Below are positions 5,497-13,949 of a DNA stretch of 20,019 bases, one piece after another (positions within the stretch are counted from its first letter, which is position 1; the number at the start of each line of letters is the position of its first letter). Origin of the DNA: a virus. Under the pieces are notes generated by a model. The model did no database searches and was not told the origin of the DNA. It worked only from the letters and a program-made list of their open reading frames with translations. A program made the translations under genes and the position numbers. Where the stretch lies: positions 1 through 20,019 of IMG/VR virus record IMGVR_UViG_3300046516_000051. The stretch is one strand, 5' to 3'.

Positions 5497-6090
5497 TCAG
5501 CTTGTCGTCACTTGCACGTAGCCAGGACTACCGGCACTTCCAGGACTACCCCAACCGCCAGTGCCACCAGGACTGCCTGGATTGCCATTCTGAATTGGCA
5601 CACCAGGGCTTGTATGCCAGTAACCAGGGGCACCTGCTGCACCGGCAGCACCATACATGCCAGCAGCTCCAGCAGTGCCAGCAGCGCCTACAACAACGCT
5701 GACACCTGTGCGTGGTTGAAGCGTGCTGCTGCTGCGTTGATACGTTGCGGTACCGGCAGCTTGGAATGATGATGCACCACCAGGACCACCAGCACCGCCT
5801 GGGCCACCAGCACCTCCTGCACCGCCACATCCGGGAGGAACATAGTATGCCGCCATACCCGGCCAGTACTGACAATTAGCGGGCGTCCACACGCCAACTC
5901 CGCAAGAGCAGTTGTAAAATATAGGATAGCTACCGGGTGTCCCGGGTGACCCGGGTGATCCTGGTGTTCCAGATGATCCTGGTGTGCCGTTCACAACATT
6001 GGCGGCGACGGCACGATAATTATTCGGCACGATAAATGACGCAGGGCCATTGATCATGCTTGTCCCAGTTATGATGGCGAAGCCTCTCAT
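5497..6090 (-). CDS. Glycine-rich collagen-like fibre tip/adhesin
   Basis: A 197-residue protein of low complexity. Gly-X-Y runs occur at about residues 35-55 (GTPGSPGSPGTPG), 89-106 (GGAGGPGGAGGPGG), 135-156 (GAAGTAGAAG) and 169-190 (GSPGSAGSPG). In the first and last runs proline falls mostly in the Y position. Between them lies a Cys-containing aromatic segment (NCSC at 60-63, C73, C88) and a beta-like stretch. Two readings are possible: a collagen triple helix, or the polyglycine-II sandwich found at the tips of some phage fibres such as the T-even gp38-type adhesins. The position after the large collagen-like fibre (TGATG overlap) supports a tip or accessory role. It may be the substrate of the hydroxylase encoded next. 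Function is inferred from composition and position only. Confidence 0.82.
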   Translation of the reverse strand: MRGFAIITGTSMINGPASFIVPNNYRAVAANVVNGTPGSSGTPGSPGSPGTPGSYPIFYNCSCGVGVWTPANCQYWPGMAAYYVPPGCGGAGGAGGPGGAGGPGGASSFQAAGTATYQRSSSTLQPRTGVSVVVGAAGTAGAAGMYGAAGAAGAPGYWHTSPGVPIQNGNPGSPGGTGGWGSPGSAGSPGYVQVTTS

Positions 6091-7613
6091 CAGCCCAGGC
6101 TCGCGTTGACCGCCACAAGTTGCAGCAGTGTGTGGGTTGCATCAAAGACAGAATAGCTCATCACGCTCCACTTGTTGGCGATGGTGCCGATAGTGAACGC
6201 CGTATCACCGTCGCAGCAGTAGCCGTTCGATGTCAGACCGCTGAGCGTGCGGCTGCCGGTGGCGTCCTGTTTGATGGCGATCAGCCCATCGGTGCCGACA
6301 ACCGGCGTCTGCAAATAGCCAAGGGTGCGATTGCCGCCCATTGAGTTAAGCCTGAAGTTGCGGCCAATTCCCCCACTTGAACCGCCCGGCACAACAATGG
6401 TGGCGGCGTCCGTCAGCAATACCCATGAGGTGTCGGGCGGAGGCGGCACGTTGGCGGCAACCTTGGCGTCCACATACTGCTTGGTTGCGGCGTGAAGAAG
6501 CGCCGTGGGATCTGCACCCAGCGTTAAAAAACCGGACATGGTATCGCCGGTCTTGCTCACGAAATTGTTGATGTCGGGCTGCGGGCAGGCGACAATCCAC
6601 TGGCCGGGCGGGCCGGACGGGTCAATGTAAAACACATAAAGCAGCCCGCTATCACTCTCCCACCAAAGCGTGCCGGGCAGCGGATTGGCCGGGGCAACGT
6701 CCATGATGACAATGCCGGAACCACCCGTGGTTTTGTCATCGACATATTTTTTGGTGGCGCTGTGCAAATCTATTGTTGGTGCGCCGGACAGCGTCAGCAG
6801 GCCGGTCATGACGCCACCGGACTTGGCGACCAGCGAGGTGTCGCTGGGGTGAACGTGGTCTTCCCGCGAATAGGCTGTCGCGGCGCCCGGCGCAGCCACT
6901 CCGTTCATCACCGGGTTGACGGTGCTGGGCGCCAGACCAAGGTTGGCGCGGGCAGTGGCGTAATTTGTCAAACCGGCAAGGTTCTCCGACTTGAGCATGT
7001 CACCGGAGCCGGAACCGGCTGGTCCGGTTGCTCCGGTGGGTCCGGTAGGTCCAGGGCTGCCCTGTGGCCCGGGGGGTCCGGTCAATCCAAGGGGTCCGGT
7101 CTGCCCAGGCACCCCCTGGTCACCCGGGTCACCCTTGTCCCCCTTGTCGCCCTTGACGCCCTGCGCCCCAGTCGATCCAGAGGGGCCAGCAGCGCCGGTC
7201 GAGCCGGATGCCCCGACTGGCCCCTGGGGTCCAGGCGGTCCTGGAGGCCCAACGGCGCCAGCAGGCCCAGGCCCGCCAGACATATCAACGTATCGCTTGG
7301 TGGCCGCCTGCAAATCCAATGATGGATCGCTAGCCAATTCCAGCACGCCGGTCATGACGCCGCCAGACAGGGCCAGCCGTGACGTGTCGCTGGGGTGGAT
7401 ATGATCCTCTCTGGAGAACTGAAACGAGATGCCCGGCAGGCCCGGCGTTTGATCCATTAGCGGGATAAGCAAACCGGCGGCGCCGGGCGCCGCCACGATG
7501 CCGCCATAAGTCGTCCACTTCTCGCCGTCCCAGGTGTACTGGGGCACACCGGATATTCCCGGCGAGGGATACCTGTCTCCGATTGCTGGCGATGCCGGAA
7601 AATCGAAGGCCAT
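6090..7613 (-). CDS. Collagen-like tail fibre protein
   Basis: A 507-residue fibre. Residues 1-38 form the shared docking module (MAFDFPA...[13 protein letters not shown]). A stalk repeat follows ([29 protein letters not shown]; ~68-110), then an uninterrupted Gly-X-Y stretch from residue 113 to 199 (29 triplets) with KGDKGD ion-pair motifs and Y-position prolines at 115, 124, 127, 163, 169, 181 and 187. Two more stalk repeats (~250-294 and ~354-385) flank a segment also found in the preceding fibre (LWW..DSGLLYV..., [10 protein letters not shown]). The last ~110 residues are a beta-rich end domain. Collagen-like triple helices in phage fibres give thin rigid trimeric rods; trimerisation here is inferred. 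The stop overlaps the next ATG by one base. Confidence 0.88.
   Translation of the reverse strand: MAFDFPASPAIGDRYPSPGISGVPQYTWDGEKWTTYGGIVAAPGAAGLLIPLMDQTPGLPGISFQFSREDHIHPSDTSRLALSGGVMTGVLELASDPSLDLQAATKRYVDMSGGPGPAGAVGPPGPPGPQGPVGASGSTGAAGPSGSTGAQGVKGDKGDKGDPGDQGVPGQTGPLGLTGPPGPQGSPGPTGPTGATGPAGSGSGDMLKSENLAGLTNYATARANLGLAPSTVNPVMNGVAAPGAATAYSREDHVHPSDTSLVAKSGGVMTGLLTLSGAPTIDLHSATKKYVDDKTTGGSGIVIMDVAPANPLPGTLWWESDSGLLYVFYIDPSGPPGQWIVACPQPDINNFVSKTGDTMSGFLTLGADPTALLHAATKQYVDAKVAANVPPPPDTSWVLLTDAATIVVPGGSSGGIGRNFRLNSMGGNRTLGYLQTPVVGTDGLIAIKQDATGSRTLSGLTSNGYCCDGDTAFTIGTIANKWSVMSYSVFDATHTLLQLVAVNASLG
7014..7277 (-). repeat. Coding Gly-X-Y (collagen) repeat tract
   Basis: 264 bases encode 29 unbroken Gly-X-Y triplets inside the 507-residue fibre. 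The DNA is a degenerate 9-base-type repeat (GG-glycine codons every third codon), so slippage or unequal recombination could change stalk length. The GDKGDKGD block and GPP triplets fit a stable triple helix. Confidence 0.85.
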
Positions 7614-7617
7614 CTGA

Positions 7618-8850
7618 TCAACTCTTCTTCGCGAGAATTAGATCAACGTACTGAACCTGGAGCGCGACTGAGTGAGCGTGCGGCTGACCGCCAGCGCCCC
7701 CAGCAACGCCAGAGGTGAGCGCCGGGCAGTCAATGGTGTAGAGCGCGGTAGAGTACACAAAGTATCCCCAGATGCCGCCAGGGTTGTTCTCCTCGAACAC
7801 GCCATACGGAATGGTATGCTTGTGTTCGGCCATCTGCGACGAGGCCAGTGTGGCGCCGCTCGTTGCGTTCTGACTGAACACAGACGAGAACGGCGTGGCG
7901 CCGCCAGCGCCACCACCCGCAGTGCTGACGATGCGAAGCGCCTTGTCGTGATGCGTGGTGACCTGGACCCATCCGGTTGGCGCTGCCGCCTGATAGAACG
8001 GCAGCGTGGTGTCGGTCGGAAACGGCGGCGGGACGACGATGGAGGCGATAGCAGCGGCAATGTGATCGTCTACATATTTCTTGCTGACTGCCTCGTCATC
8101 GAACGTCGGCGGTTCATGCACATGCAGCGGTCCGGTCATGCTGTCGCCGCTGCGCAGCACCAGCGTGCTGATGTCGGGCTGTGGACAGGCGATAACCCAC
8201 TGCGGCGGACCGTTCAGATCATTGTATCGGACATAAAGTAGTCCGGAGTCTGTATCCCACCAAAGCGTGTTATCGCGTGCTGCCGCAGGCGCCCCGTCTG
8301 ATGTCTGCAATATTGTATCGGCGTATTGCTTGGGCACAGCTTGCAGCGTGCCGGTCGGATCACCGGACAGCGTCAGCAGGCCGGTCATGGTGTCACCGGC
8401 CTTCAGAACGAACATCGATGACTGATTGAGAACCCACGTCGTCCAGACGCCGCCAATCTTCATGCGGACATAGACGGGACCGTTTGGATCGGTCAGGTCG
8501 CGGGCCTCGATAATAATCGCGCCTGGAGATGCCCAGTAGGCGATGCCAGCAAAGGCGTGGTTGGCGACGGGTGCATTGGTGGCGAGGATGTCTGAATAGA
8601 ACGAGCCAGCCATCCACGAATAGCTGTCGTAGTTGTCGATATGCTGGAGCATCTTCTCGGCGGATAGATTATTCAGGGCGCCGTCTGCGGTCGACGCACC
8701 CGTGCCACCAGCAACGATAGGCCGTGGCGTGTTCAGATCCCGCTCAACGTCATGAACGAAAGAGTTGTACTTCTCGCTCTCAATCGTCGTGTCTGGAATG
8801 CCCTCGGTGCCGAGAGGTATGTGATAAATGTTTGAGCCGTCGCGTGGCAT
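7618..8850 (-). CDS. Tail fibre protein with collar-like C-terminal tip
   Basis: A 410-residue fibre, first of the fibre group. The N-terminal ~60 residues hold an attachment-like region with the motif [18 protein letters not shown], which is common at the start of phage fibre stalks. Stalk repeats of the form [14 protein letters not shown]...KQYAD occur at ~155-185 and ~235-265, with a shared module [14 protein letters not shown] and [10 protein letters not shown] between them. The C-terminal ~130 residues match phage tail-collar/tip domains: [31 protein letters not shown], the His pairs EHKHT and HAHS, and the final strand [11 protein letters not shown]. In other phages the His pairs bind metal ions in the trimeric tip; the same is likely here. 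It begins eight bases after the last ejection-protein gene, with an AGGGGG Shine-Dalgarno. Confidence 0.87.
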   Translation of the reverse strand: MPRDGSNIYHIPLGTEGIPDTTIESEKYNSFVHDVERDLNTPRPIVAGGTGASTADGALNNLSAEKMLQHIDNYDSYSWMAGSFYSDILATNAPVANHAFAGIAYWASPGAIIIEARDLTDPNGPVYVRMKIGGVWTTWVLNQSSMFVLKAGDTMTGLLTLSGDPTGTLQAVPKQYADTILQTSDGAPAAARDNTLWWDTDSGLLYVRYNDLNGPPQWVIACPQPDISTLVLRSGDSMTGPLHVHEPPTFDDEAVSKKYVDDHIAAAIASIVVPPPFPTDTTLPFYQAAAPTGWVQVTTHHDKALRIVSTAGGGAGGATPFSSVFSQNATSGATLASSQMAEHKHTIPYGVFEENNPGGIWGYFVYSTALYTIDCPALTSGVAGGAGGQPHAHSVALQVQYVDLILAKKS

Positions 8851-8858
8851 GTCGCCCC

Positions 8859-10967
8859 CTATTCCGGTAGCCGGTATTTGCCGGTCCAGGGGACATAGCC
8901 CCGTCGCCCTAGATTGTACTGCGCGATGCGGTCAGCGATTTGTGTCACCTCGGGGCTTTCTTTTGCCAACAGCACCTTGGCGATAGCATCGCGCTGACTT
9001 TCGCTTTGCCCCTTCGAGGCGCGAAGACCAAACTCGTAAGCGTTGCGGATGAAGCCGCCAGGGTTGCCGTGTGCGGCATTAGTTATCATGCCGACGACTT
9101 CGCCGCCTGCCGGTGCCGACGCCATGTCGGCGAGGTTCTCGGCGGTCGCTGGGCCACCCAGCGCCGCCTTCGAGGTGCGCTGCATTTCCTCTTCGCGATT
9201 AAGGAATTTTCGGAGCTGATCGGGCTGCTCCACGCCCTTAATTACCTGACGCGGCCCCTGGTACAGCGACAGCCGGTCCAGCTCTGCTTCACCCTTCGGG
9301 GATTTCTCTCGCAGGATGCCGGGATAGTTGCCGGTCTTTTCCAATGGCTCGCGCACTGCATCGGCGTAGCCAATGCGGACGCCCTGCTGTTCGGTTGGCG
9401 GCATTCCCTCAAATGCACGAAGCGTGTCGTCTGGCCGCCCCCGTGTCACCATCTCGCGTCCGGTTTGAACCGCATCCTTCACCGCCATTGGGCCAGCGAA
9501 CTCTCGCCTTGCCTCGGCGTAGGCCGGGTTCATGGCGTCGACTTGTTCCAGCAGCCGGTTCTTCATGCCGACGAGAGCAGCGCCACGATTGGTCATTTTG
9601 CCGGTGATTGCGTCAGTCTCTTTTTCAATCAGCCCGTCCAGCCCCACTTTGAGAGTGTGGATGGTCTTCATGTTCGGTACGCCGCTGATGATCGGATCGC
9701 CAGCCTTGTCAAAGCCAGTAATCGCCGCTTCCTCTGGATTAAACGGCGTGCCGGTCCCGGCATTCCTGATGCGCTGGACAGCGACGCCTTCTCTGATGCC
9801 AGCCTTGGCCTCCGGCGTCGTGAAAATATCTTTCATGACGTCATTCCAGACCGGGTAACCGGGGTTCATGGACTTTTCATAAAGCGGGCCAGCGTTGGTC
9901 TCGGCCTGCTGTACCAGCCCCTCCTGCGCGGCCTTCGCAGTGGTCGGCGCACCAAGCGCCTTGCCTACCTCGCTGCCGACACGATACGGCATGCCAAGGT
10001 CGCGGGTTGTCAGCGCCTCAGTGACACGCTCGCGTGCCGGTCCAGGCTGCTTGGCGACACCGGCAAGGCCGCGCTGGCCTTCCTTGCCGATTGCATCCGC
10101 TATCGTGTACCCAGTCTGCCCAGAGGCATGAGCGTCGGCAACCTTCTGGAGGACTTGCTCCATCGTCTGGCCGCTGTCGCGAGCCATCTTCTCGACTTGC
10201 TCGATGGAGACGTTGTCAGCGGCGCGCAGCCGTGACATCTGCAAGATCCTGCCACCCCAGTTGAGGACAGGCGCAACAGCCGGAAGCACAGCCGCCAAAC
10301 CACCGCCCAGGACGCCACCCATCTTGGCATGAGCAATGCGCTCTTCGGCGGTGTTGCCTTCGCCAGCGCCAGCAGCGCCGCCAAAGCCAATGCCCTTTAC
10401 AACATTCAGGCCGTACTGACGGGCCGCCTCTTCACCCTTTGTTGCTCCAGCCAGGGCCGTGGCCCTGGGGCCGCCAAACACGCCAGCGCCGCTGGACAGG
10501 CCGCCGGTCAGTTCAGCGGCGCCACCCCAAAAGCCCTTGGTACTTTCGCGGGTCTTTCCCGCGTACAGGTCGGACAACGCCTTGGCGTAGTTATAGCCCT
10601 CGCCAATATCGGTGGTGCCGTGCCGGTACATCTCGATGGGCGTCGAAAGCGCAGCCAGCCCCTCGTCGGTCCAGTTCATGCCGGAGCCAAGACCGGCCCG
10701 CGTGGTGTAGTCGGACACCCCACCTAGCGGGGCGCCTGCCTTCAGGGCGCGATCATATGTCTCGGTGGCAGCCTGCTGATACTTGTCGGGCGGGGGCGCT
10801 ACAGGCGCCTGTGGCGGCGCCACGCGAAACTGCGCCCAGGCGTCCGGCTGCCCTGGCGCTGGCACCACAGTCGGCGGCTGGTCGCGCATGTCCGGCGACA
10901 TCGTTGCCGGAGCTGGCAAACGAGGGTCGCGGAATTGTGCCCAGGGATCTTCGCCGTCTGCCATCAT
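8859..10967 (-). CDS. Large internal virion/ejection-type protein
   Basis: A 702-residue soluble protein. The N-terminus holds two copies of a short motif, DPWAQFR (7-13) and DAWAQFR (42-48), separated by Pro-rich linker. A Gly/Ala-rich hydrophobic region follows (GFGGAAGAGEGN, then MGGVLGGGLAAVLPAV at ~215-235), which could insert in a membrane, and the rest is mainly helical (EQVEKMARDSGQTMEQVLQK). Length, helical content and position right after the transglycosylase-bearing protein and before the fibres fit the third ejection protein of short-tailed phages (P22 gp16 / T7 gp16 position), which is released through the tail and helps DNA cross the envelope. I see no catalytic motif. Two ATGs occur in tandem: the first overlaps the upstream stop (ATGA), the second (10964) is better spaced (6 bases) from AGGAG and may be the true start. 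Confidence 0.8.
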   Translation of the reverse strand: MMADGEDPWAQFRDPRLPAPATMSPDMRDQPPTVVPAPGQPDAWAQFRVAPPQAPVAPPPDKYQQAATETYDRALKAGAPLGGVSDYTTRAGLGSGMNWTDEGLAALSTPIEMYRHGTTDIGEGYNYAKALSDLYAGKTRESTKGFWGGAAELTGGLSSGAGVFGGPRATALAGATKGEEAARQYGLNVVKGIGFGGAAGAGEGNTAEERIAHAKMGGVLGGGLAAVLPAVAPVLNWGGRILQMSRLRAADNVSIEQVEKMARDSGQTMEQVLQKVADAHASGQTGYTIADAIGKEGQRGLAGVAKQPGPARERVTEALTTRDLGMPYRVGSEVGKALGAPTTAKAAQEGLVQQAETNAGPLYEKSMNPGYPVWNDVMKDIFTTPEAKAGIREGVAVQRIRNAGTGTPFNPEEAAITGFDKAGDPIISGVPNMKTIHTLKVGLDGLIEKETDAITGKMTNRGAALVGMKNRLLEQVDAMNPAYAEARREFAGPMAVKDAVQTGREMVTRGRPDDTLRAFEGMPPTEQQGVRIGYADAVREPLEKTGNYPGILREKSPKGEAELDRLSLYQGPRQVIKGVEQPDQLRKFLNREEEMQRTSKAALGGPATAENLADMASAPAGGEVVGMITNAAHGNPGGFIRNAYEFGLRASKGQSESQRDAIAKVLLAKESPEVTQIADRIAQYNLGRRGYVPWTGKYRLPE

Positions 10968-13948
10968 TGGCTCCTAGGGACGGTGCCGATATTGCCATCA
11001 GGCAAAACAATCCGGCGGCCCGGCGGCAGCTTCATTGCGTCCGCCGGGGTAGCCACCCTCTCGGGCGGCTTAGCCTGTTCTTTTGCGTAGTCCTCCTTGG
11101 CGTAGGCGTCGGTCAGGCTCTTGACGATTGCCATGCCTTGCGTGCCCACCGTGCTGCCGACGGCATCAACCATGTTGTGGCGTCGCTGCGACTTGATGCG
11201 GAGATCCTCGTCGGTGTCGCCAAGTCGCGGGATGAATGGCGGCAGATTGCGCATTGCTTCTGATGGCGAAACGGCGGCGCCGCTCACTCGCGTCAGGAAG
11301 CCCGCACCCCAGTTGCCGAGAGCGTCTTCTGACGTGTGATAGTCCTGCGAGGTAAGCGTGCGTCCGACTATCGGAATGTTTGCCTTGGCGACTTGCTCTG
11401 GATCGGTCAGCGCCTTGCCGTAGCCGAGATTGTCGACCGTCTGGAGGTCGGCCTTGCTCCGCATGACAAACTCGACGCCCTTCTGCTGCTCCGCCGACAT
11501 CTGTGGCTGCGGCGAGCCCGGCGCGAGCTTGTACTCAGTAGCCCCTGGCGGACGCTCATAACGTGCGCCCTGGCTTTCGAACTTGTCTGGATCATTGATC
11601 TTCTTTTGCAGCTCTTGGATGCGAAGCGCGGCTTCTTGTTTTGCCTGATCACGCGGAGTGCCGGTCTTGTAGATCTTCTCTTCGAGATCAGCCTGGGCAT
11701 TTTGAATATCCACCCTTAGCTTCGCGATATCGAGCGGGGCCTTGGTCGCAGTTGCCTGCTTGATCTCGGTATCGATGCGATCATTGAGTTGCTTGATGGT
11801 GCGATCCGGTGCTTCGCGAGTAAACTTCGCGTACTCTTTGTTGTATTCCAACCAGCCATCGCGCCGGTTGATGTAGTCAGCTTGGTTCTGCTGCTCGCGC
11901 TCCTTGCGGTAGCCTTCCTCGGTGTCAAACACCGACTTGTAATAGGCCCGCGTTCCCTCGGTGATGTTCGGGTTGTTCATGATCTGCATAGCGTTAGCCT
12001 GCGCCTTCGACAGACCAAGCTGAGCGGGGCGTACCGGAGCCGGTCCCGGCGGTTGCATTTCCTGCTCCGACGCGGGCGGGATCGGTGCCCGCGACGGCGG
12101 CATGTCAGGCGCGGGCTTGATGCCTTGCGAGGTGTCCTGCGAAGGCGGCGGTGCCTGCGCTGCCTGCGGTGCCTGCGGCGACGGGAACATGCCGACATCG
12201 GGCCGGAAGCCCGGCGCAAGCTGGGCGGTAGGCCCGGCGAGCGGCGGTACGTCGCTAGCCGTAGGCGGCCCAGAGGTCGTCGGGGACGGTGAAGTCCCCG
12301 CTTGGGTAGGGTCCGGCGGTGGTGGCGGCACCTCCGGGGCCGGTTGTGGCTGGCCGACGAGGCCTTTGGTGATGGCGTCGCGGCGCTCCGCCGCCGACGT
12401 CTCCAGGCCGCCCAGCGCGCCCATGGGCTGCAACCCAGGCTGCGGCGCATCGGACAGCACGGGAGCGCCACCGCGACCGTCCAGCGAGGCCGTGGCGCGG
12501 AATGGCGAGCCGGGCTGGCGACCGCCGCCCTTGACCAGCTCCAGCAACCTGGCGTCGGAGCCTTGTGGCTGCTCCTCAGCAGCCGGGGCCTGTGGCGTCT
12601 CGTTCTGCGCCAGCAGCGCCATGGTTACGGCGTCGCGAGGGTCGGGTTGTCCGGGTGAGGGTTGTGCCCCCGCGACGCTTGCGCCACCGCCTCTTCCACC
12701 TCCAGGGCTATTGACGGCAACGCCTTCAGTGCCGGGCTCAGCGCCAACATCCCGCGCCAGCCGGTTCATGTAGTCCTGGCCGTATTTCGCGACCGTCAGG
12801 CGGCCATGCGCGTCGGTGGCACCAAGATTGTACATGCCTCGGTCGCCGCCATACCAATTGCGCGCCGCGCCTTCCTCGCCGTACTTCTTGACGGCGTCGC
12901 CGAACTGCTGGCGAAACTGAATGTGTTGCGCGTTGGGATTATTGAGAAACTCCTGCGGCGTCATCTTGTAGCCAAGCGCCGCCTGGGTGCGTTCCGGGAT
13001 TTCGTTGCTCATCACCTGAAACTTGCCGAGAGCGTTGCCGCCCTTAGTGGCAATGCCAACTTCGCCATACGGATTGCGCGATCCGCCGCTCTCGATCCCG
13101 GAAATGGCGCGTTCCCGCGCCTGCATCCTCGGGTCGTCCATCGGGCCGACAAACGGCCCTGGACCCGGCACTGGTCGCTCTTCCGGCACTTCCGGCACCA
13201 GCGGCTCCTCCTGAGAGGTCATCGCCACTCGCTGCTCGTTGCCGGTAGGCGGCGTGAACGCCGTAGTGCTGATCAGATCCCGGTCGGCAAACTGCGATCC
13301 CGGCGTGTACGGCGGCGCGACGCTCTCGGTTGCTGGCGGCCCGGTATCCGGCGCAGCCGCCACCGTCTGCGGCGCGATGCGTTCTGTCGCCACTGCCCTG
13401 GCTGGCCCGGGAGCTGGCGGCGGCATGAAGCGGTCCGCCACGGCAGCGTTGCCGGTCGCTGGTTGGATCGGTGGCGCAGGCGGTCGCATGTCAGCGGTCA
13501 CCGGCCACGGTGGCACGAATGTGGCGTTGGGATTGCCCTGCGGTTCAGCGGAAGACTGCGGTGCCGGTGCTGACGCTGGTGCTGGCGCTGGTGCTGGTGC
13601 TGGTGCTGGTGCTGTAGGAGCCCTTGGTGTCGCGTATGGCGAGGTCACCGGAGCTGGAGCGGGCACTTCCTGCTGAACACTTGGCGTGTAGGTGCCCGGC
13701 ACCTGTGGCAGCTTGGCTTCGGCGGCCTTCTGCTGCGCCGCCATCCTGGCCAGCATGAAGTCATGCACACCCTCGTTGAAGCTTTCGCCGAGATAGGTCA
13801 GGCCCTCGCCCTTGTTCTTAGGAAACGGCTTCTGCTTGCTGGCCAAGGCTGCAGCAATAGCGCGGCGCTGCTGCAGCTCTTGGGCGTTGAGCCCGGTGTT
13901 GCCGCCCCAGATAAACTGACTTGGGATCAGATCTTCTGCGCCTGCCAT
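10964..13948 (-). CDS. Ejection-type virion protein with lytic transglycosylase domain
   Basis: A 994-residue protein in four parts. Residues ~1-80 are helical. Residues ~85-270 are Pro/Ala-rich and disordered, including an (AP)n run. Residues ~275-400 look like an SLT lysozyme-like domain: the catalytic Glu is E286 in SGIESGGSRNPYG, followed by GNALGKFQVM and ARNWYGGDRG, as in goose-type/Slt70 transglycosylases. Residues ~400-640 are again Pro-rich, ~650-790 form a charged helical or coiled-coil region (EKIYKTGTPRDQAKQEAALR), and ~820-990 are a compact conserved-looking end. The enzyme would cut the glycan strands of peptidoglycan locally during DNA entry, as the SLT domain of T7 gp16 does. 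It begins two bases after the S74-bearing gene and overlaps the next by four. Unlike an endolysin it is far too large for simple lysis. Confidence 0.83.
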   Translation of the reverse strand: MAGAEDLIPSQFIWGGNTGLNAQELQQRRAIAAALASKQKPFPKNKGEGLTYLGESFNEGVHDFMLARMAAQQKAAEAKLPQVPGTYTPSVQQEVPAPAPVTSPYATPRAPTAPAPAPAPAPAPASAPAPQSSAEPQGNPNATFVPPWPVTADMRPPAPPIQPATGNAAVADRFMPPPAPGPARAVATERIAPQTVAAAPDTGPPATESVAPPYTPGSQFADRDLISTTAFTPPTGNEQRVAMTSQEEPLVPEVPEERPVPGPGPFVGPMDDPRMQARERAISGIESGGSRNPYGEVGIATKGGNALGKFQVMSNEIPERTQAALGYKMTPQEFLNNPNAQHIQFRQQFGDAVKKYGEEGAARNWYGGDRGMYNLGATDAHGRLTVAKYGQDYMNRLARDVGAEPGTEGVAVNSPGGGRGGGASVAGAQPSPGQPDPRDAVTMALLAQNETPQAPAAEEQPQGSDARLLELVKGGGRQPGSPFRATASLDGRGGAPVLSDAPQPGLQPMGALGGLETSAAERRDAITKGLVGQPQPAPEVPPPPPDPTQAGTSPSPTTSGPPTASDVPPLAGPTAQLAPGFRPDVGMFPSPQAPQAAQAPPPSQDTSQGIKPAPDMPPSRAPIPPASEQEMQPPGPAPVRPAQLGLSKAQANAMQIMNNPNITEGTRAYYKSVFDTEEGYRKEREQQNQADYINRRDGWLEYNKEYAKFTREAPDRTIKQLNDRIDTEIKQATATKAPLDIAKLRVDIQNAQADLEEKIYKTGTPRDQAKQEAALRIQELQKKINDPDKFESQGARYERPPGATEYKLAPGSPQPQMSAEQQKGVEFVMRSKADLQTVDNLGYGKALTDPEQVAKANIPIVGRTLTSQDYHTSEDALGNWGAGFLTRVSGAAVSPSEAMRNLPPFIPRLGDTDEDLRIKSQRRHNMVDAVGSTVGTQGMAIVKSLTDAYAKEDYAKEQAKPPERVATPADAMKLPPGRRIVLPDGNIGTVPRSQ
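13566..13613 (-). repeat. Hexanucleotide microsatellite coding for Ala-Pro
   Basis: Eight tandem six-base units, six of them ggtgct and two variants (gacgct, ggcgct) as read on the plus strand, give an alternating Ala-Pro run at about residues 112-128 of the transglycosylase-bearing protein. The run is in frame and probably a flexible but extended linker; six-base units keep the frame if the number changes. Confidence 0.85.
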
Positions 13949-13949
13949 G

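Noticed and set aside
7014-7277. CRISPR-like or satellite repeat
   Set aside because: The periodicity is the codon pattern of Gly-X-Y triplets in one frame, with no conserved repeat/spacer structure.
8940-10235. Long plus-strand open frame (431 codons) antisense to the 702-residue ejection protein
   Set aside because: No coherent domain, no Shine-Dalgarno, and it lies opposite a gene with overlap coupling; it is a compositional shadow.
12662-13573. Plus-strand open frame of 303 codons opposite the transglycosylase-bearing gene
   Set aside because: Arg/His/Ala-rich shadow of Pro/Ala-rich coding; the SLT motif is only in the minus frame.
10964-13948. Transglycosylase-bearing protein as the lysis endolysin
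   Set aside because: It is 994 residues long, lies among the ejection genes and has long disordered and coiled-coil parts; an entry role fits better than host lysis.
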